NCBI RefSeq assembly: GCF_028690125.1
Contig: NZ_JAQVBV010000001.1
Coordinates: 372,001 to 436,000 of the forward strand
Source: Bacteroides sp.
GTDB lineage: Bacteria; Bacteroidota; Bacteroidia; Bacteroidales; Bacteroidaceae
Reading direction: 5' to 3'
Length of the DNA stretch: 64,000 nt
Shown in pieces: positions 60,980 through 64,000 of this stretch (positions are counted from its first letter, which is position 1; every line of letters begins with the position of its first letter). The notes under the pieces were generated by a model. The model ran no database searches. It was not told the DNA's origin and saw only the letters and a program-made list of their open reading frames with translations. The position numbers were made by a program, and so were the translations under genes.

Positions 60980-61933
60980 ATGCAAGATGTGAAATATATA
61001 TCTCTTATGTTTCTGTTCACGCTGTTGGCGTTAGGAGGATGTAGCCGTCGGGAAGTTTTGGATAATTATCCGGTTAGCGGAGTAGAAATATCACTTGACT
61101 GGGATGGTGTAACAGATAAACTGCCGGATGGGGTTAGAGTGATTTTTTACCCGATAAATGGAGCGGGTAGGAAAGTGGATACTTATCTTTCGGTAAGAGG
61201 TGGTAGTGTCAAAGTTCCTCCGGGACGATATTCGGTAGTAGTTTACAATTACGATACGGAGACAGTGCAAATCAGGAATGAAGGTGCTTATGAGACGATT
61301 CAGGCTTTTACCGGACATTGCAATGGGTTGGGGATAGCAGGTACAGAAAAGTTGATTTGGGGACCAGATCCACTATATGTTGTGAATGTAGATGAATTGC
61401 AGATAAAAAAGAGTGATGAGGCACTTCTTTTGAACTGGAAGCCTGAGCCGGTAGTAAAAACCTACTCTTTTAAAGTAAAGGCCGAAGGGTTACAATATGT
61501 TTCTGCAATTGTTGGAGTAGTGGATGGTATGGCAGGCTGCTATTGTTTAGGTAAATGCCATAAAATGATAGGTGAAGCTCCTATTTATTTTGAAGGTGTG
61601 GCACGTGCCGGGGAGATCGTTGGGAGTTTTACTGCTTTTGGGATGCCTGGGAATACAGTTACTAGAGCAGAAAGTGGTGTAGTGAAGTTGATGCTGGCAT
61701 TTGTAAAAACAGATAAGAGTGTACATAAGGTTGAAGTTGATGTAACAGATGTGATTACTGATTCGGAAAGTGGTGGTGGAGAAGAGGGACCTTCCAAAGA
61801 AATAGAGCTTCCTCTGGAAGAAGATATAGTAATTGAAAAGCCGGATAATCCGTCCGGTGGTGGAGATGGTGGTATAGGTGGAGATGTTGGTGATTGGGGA
61901 GATGAAGAAGATGTTGAGCTACCAATGAAGTAA
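60980..61933 (+). CDS. DUF5119 fimbrial-locus lipoprotein
   Basis: The 317-residue protein has the lipobox LLALGGC followed by SRREVLDNYPVSGVEISLDW, typical of DUF5119 (Mfa2/FimB-like) lipoproteins. A first beta domain (GVRVIFYPINGAGRKV, VPPGRYSVVVYNYD) and a second one (KTYSFKVKAEGLQYVSAIVG) follow, which matches the two-domain anchor design. The last 60 residues are rich in glycine, aspartate and glutamate (GGGDGGIGGDVGDWGDEED) and look disordered. It probably anchors or limits the fimbria at the outer membrane. It starts 6 bp after the DUF3575 gene. Confidence 0.82.
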   Translation: MQDVKYISLMFLFTLLALGGCSRREVLDNYPVSGVEISLDWDGVTDKLPDGVRVIFYPINGAGRKVDTYLSVRGGSVKVPPGRYSVVVYNYDTETVQIRNEGAYETIQAFTGHCNGLGIAGTEKLIWGPDPLYVVNVDELQIKKSDEALLLNWKPEPVVKTYSFKVKAEGLQYVSAIVGVVDGMAGCYCLGKCHKMIGEAPIYFEGVARAGEIVGSFTAFGMPGNTVTRAESGVVKLMLAFVKTDKSVHKVEVDVTDVITDSESGGGEEGPSKEIELPLEEDIVIEKPDNPSGGGDGGIGGDVGDWGDEEDVELPMK

Positions 61934-61985
61934 GATTAATAGCATAAATAGAATAAACAATATTATGAATTTAAAAAGTATGATT

Positions 61986-62948
61986 ATGAAGAAAATTTTA
62001 TTAGCAGTTGCAACGGTAATGGCTATTACAGGTTGCTCACAGAATGAAGAGTTTGATGCACAAGGAACAAACAATGAAATTAATGTTGGTACTATAGTTA
62101 AAAAGTCACCGAGAGCAACGGTAACGGATAATGCCTCCTTTAAAGCTTTTACGCTAAGTTCTTTTATCGTAGATGAAAATCAAAATTATGGCACAAATGG
62201 CTTAGGTAGTGCTTATATGGATGGAATTTCTTATTCTGGCATTAAAGGAAATTGGACAACTGATGGTGGCAAATATTATTGGCCTACTGCCAAGAATGTA
62301 CAGTTCTTTGGTTATTCAGGGGGAACGAATTTTGCAGCTCCTGCAACAGGATATCCAACTTTATCATTTACAATAGAAAACACCTCTAATGAACAGAAAG
62401 ATCTTGTTGTTGCTGCTGTGAATACAGGAAAGCCAGCTGACGATGCTAAAGTACAACTGGATTTTAAGCATATTCTTACTAAAATTAATTTCTCATATAA
62501 GCCAGAAAATGGTTATACCTATGCAATCACAAAATTAGAGATTAAAGGTATAAAAGGAGGAACTGCGACTTATACTTTTGCTGCTGATCCGGTTGACGGA
62601 AATTGGGGAGAAGGTAGTTCTAGTGTCACTTATGAATATCCTGTTACTATTGGTAATACTGCAACAGATGGTTATTATACATTAGATTCAACAAATGGTT
62701 CATTGATGCTATTGCCACAAACAATTGCTACTGATGTTGCAACGGTTTCGATTGCGTATACAGCAACAAAAGCAGGGGGATATACTTATACTGCTGAAAA
62801 TAAAGTTATTAAAATTCCGGCATCTACTTGGACAGTTGGTCAAAGTATACGTTACAAATTAGCTTTGCCTGCTGGAGATGGAGAAATTGGAGTTGATACA
62901 GATGTAGTAAATAATTGGGATACTGAAACTCCAAGTGAAATTCAATAA
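61986..62948 (+). CDS. Fimbrillin-family (Mfa-like) lipoprotein
   Basis: I chose the ATG at 61986 (MKKILLAVATVMAITGC), giving a proper lipobox; ATGs at 61965 and 61980 are also in frame. After the cysteine comes SQNEEFDAQGTNNEINVGT, then a typical fimbrillin beta-sandwich: KGNWTTDGGKYYWPTAKNVQFFGYSGG (in part), KVQLDFKHILTKINFSYKP and TDGYYTLDSTNGSLMLLPQTI (in part). These resemble the N-terminal and C-terminal transthyretin-like domains of Mfa/FimA subunits. It is likely a pilus or surface subunit, secreted as a lipoprotein and matured by a protease. It ends before a strong terminator. Confidence 0.87.
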   Translation: MKKILLAVATVMAITGCSQNEEFDAQGTNNEINVGTIVKKSPRATVTDNASFKAFTLSSFIVDENQNYGTNGLGSAYMDGISYSGIKGNWTTDGGKYYWPTAKNVQFFGYSGGTNFAAPATGYPTLSFTIENTSNEQKDLVVAAVNTGKPADDAKVQLDFKHILTKINFSYKPENGYTYAITKLEIKGIKGGTATYTFAADPVDGNWGEGSSSVTYEYPVTIGNTATDGYYTLDSTNGSLMLLPQTIATDVATVSIAYTATKAGGYTYTAENKVIKIPASTWTVGQSIRYKLALPAGDGEIGVDTDVVNNWDTETPSEIQ

Positions 62949-63029
62949 ATTTATTTAGCTACTGTACTCAATTTAGTGTAGATTATTTGATAAGTTGTAT
63001 TATACTTTATAATCTTCCCTTATATTTCT

Positions 63030-63067
63030 AGCGCTGCATAAATCAACTGATTTATGCAGCGCTTTTT
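63030..63067 (+). terminator. Strong intrinsic terminator of the fimbrillin-type operon
   Basis: AGCGCTGCATAAATCA at 63030-63045 is matched exactly by its inverse at 63048-63063, giving a stem of up to 14-16 bp with a tight loop, followed by TTTTT. It lies about 80 bp past the fimbrillin stop codon. Confidence 0.9.
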
Positions 63068-63096
63068 GTGAATATTCAACTTTTCTCCTTTTTTTA

Positions 63097-63126
63097 TTGT
63101 AATATGAAACATTTGATATACATTTG
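63097..63126 (+). promoter_or_regulatory. Promoter of the last AraC-type regulator
   Basis: TTG at 63097-63099 and TACATTTG at 63119-63126 with 19 bp between match the -33/-7 pattern of Bacteroides. The ATG at 63157 follows 30 bp later. Confidence 0.6.
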
Positions 63127-63156
63127 TCGCAAACAGCAACAAACAACGGAATACGT

Positions 63157-64000
63157 ATGTCACCTACATGTCAAGGCGATTGGGACTGTCAGCGCTGTCC
63201 TAAAGCCGTGGACAATGCAATCACTCATATTATCTATAAGAGAGGATTCCATCAAACGGCTCGAAAATGTGAAGAGAACTTTATCCTTTTTTTATTGAAG
63301 GGAGAACTCCTCGTTAATAGTCTGGAATATGCAGGTACTATGCTAAATGCAGGAGAATTTCTCCTGCAAGCTATTGGATCGAAGTTTGAATTTCTTGCGA
63401 TGAGTGAAGCAGAGTGTATCTATTATCATTTTACTCAACCTGAATTGTTTTGTAATTTCCGTTTCGATCATATAATGAATAAAGTTCCCTCTCCACTTAT
63501 CTATTCTCCTTTGAAGATAACTGAAGAATTGCAATATTTTTTGGAAGGAACCAGATCTTATTTAGGTGAACCTAAAGTTTGCCGGGAACTATTAACCTTG
63601 AAACGGAAAGAGTTGGCATTTATTTTAGGACATTATTATTCCGATTATGATTTGGCTAGTCTGGTACATCCGCTTTCGAAGTACACCAGTAGTTTTGAAT
63701 ATTTCATTCTTCAAAACCATAAGAAGGTGAAAACCGTAGAAGAACTAGCTCACTTGGGAGGATATACTGTCAGTACTTTACGCCGAATTTTCACTAACGT
63801 ATTCCATGAACCGGTGTACGAATGGATGCAGGCGCGCCGTAAAGAAGGGATTTTGGATGACTTGGCTAACTCTGATTACAGTATTTCCGAAATATGCTTT
63901 AAGTATGGCTTTGAATCGCTCCCCCATTTCTCTAATTTTTGTAAAAAATCATTTGGGGTATCTCCTCGTAATCTCCGCCAACAGAATGTTTTGGGAGATG
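63157..64000 (+). CDS. AraC-family transcriptional regulator (3' end beyond window)
   Basis: The frame is open from an ATG at 63157 to the window edge, 281 codons. The N-terminal part begins MSPTCQGDWDCQRCP and has a cupin-like sensor pattern (FILFLLKGELLVNS, LNAGEFLLQAIGS). The C-terminal part has two helix-turn-helix motifs of the AraC type: VEELAHLGGYTVSTLRRIF and ISEICFKYGFESLPHFSNF, then KKSFGVSPRNLRQ. Only a short end is missing. The cluster of cysteines near the N-terminus is unusual and could bind metal. It is downstream of the fimbrillin terminator with its own promoter, and may control the next genes or the fimbrillin operon. Confidence 0.85.
   Translation, partial: MSPTCQGDWDCQRCPKAVDNAITHIIYKRGFHQTARKCEENFILFLLKGELLVNSLEYAGTMLNAGEFLLQAIGSKFEFLAMSEAECIYYHFTQPELFCNFRFDHIMNKVPSPLIYSPLKITEELQYFLEGTRSYLGEPKVCRELLTLKRKELAFILGHYYSDYDLASLVHPLSKYTSSFEYFILQNHKKVKTVEELAHLGGYTVSTLRRIFTNVFHEPVYEWMQARRKEGILDDLANSDYSISEICFKYGFESLPHFSNFCKKSFGVSPRNLRQQNVLGD

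Noticed and set aside
1..64000. Insertion sequences, tRNA or rRNA genes, prophage
   Set aside because: No transposase, integrase or phage structural proteins are recognisable, and I saw no tRNA-like or rRNA sequence. A covariance-model scan would be needed to exclude a small RNA gene.

Overview
The window is a chromosomal segment of a gut Bacteroides, most likely from the B. ovatus / xylanisolvens / thetaiotaomicron group. The evidence is two SusC/SusD pairs, many Bacteroidota lipoproteins, glycoside hydrolases typical of polysaccharide utilization loci (PULs), and repeated TAnnTTTG -7 promoter boxes upstream of genes. Species was not determined; that would need an alignment.

Layout. (1) 1-8.9 kb is housekeeping DNA: the 5' part of rnr, a broken cation-efflux gene, an NAD-epimerase/PAP2 pair, dusB, a DUF2059 protein, and a run of trhP-like U32 protein, hotdog thioesterase, dprA and a thioredoxin-fold protein. 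(2) 8.9-10.8 kb is mostly intergenic DNA around one secreted endonuclease/exonuclease/phosphatase protein, with a small palindromic repeat array. (3) 10.8-26.2 kb is PUL 1: SusC, SusD, two lipoproteins (DUF4959 and DUF4998 types) and a sialate-O-acetylesterase-type esterase, then a divergent AraC regulator, an L-arabinose/L-fucose isomerase-fold enzyme and a large GH106-like hydrolase. (4) 26.4-29.2 kb is a two-gene cassette: a FadL/OmpP1-like barrel and a BACON-metzincin lipoprotein. (5) 29.4-59.5 kb is PUL 2: GH2, a Tat-like phosphodiesterase/phosphatase, an MG2-type protein, two GxGYxYP-family proteins, GH38, GH3, a DUF1735-type lipoprotein, SusD, SusC, an IPT/NHL lipoprotein and GH92. A divergent membrane-spanning Kelch/SARP-type regulator follows. 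(6) 59.7-64 kb is a fimbrillin-type operon (DUF3575, DUF5119, Mfa-like) and the start of an AraC regulator.

How the parts work together. In PUL 1 the two promoters (SusC operon and GH106-like/isomerase operon) share the same -7 box and a similar AT-rich block at the same distance from it. This suggests joint control by the AraC protein encoded between them. GH38 and GH92 alpha-mannosidases with GH2 and GH3 beta-glycosidases make PUL 2 look suited to a mannose-containing glycan, such as an N-glycan or mannan-type chain. That is inference from family content.

The most interesting items are the PUL 2 regulator (predicted periplasmic lectin-like and Kelch domains, one transmembrane helix, cytoplasmic SARP/BTAD DNA-binding region) and a shared sequence near TAATCTTGGGTTAATTAAT. 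This sequence lies in the regulator/GH92 intergenic region and again, as an inverted pair, upstream of the IPT-SusC operon, and is a candidate operator. Two intergenic arrays with palindromic cores and 22- or 23-bp periods, one framed by a perfect 14-bp inverted repeat, also deserve attention.
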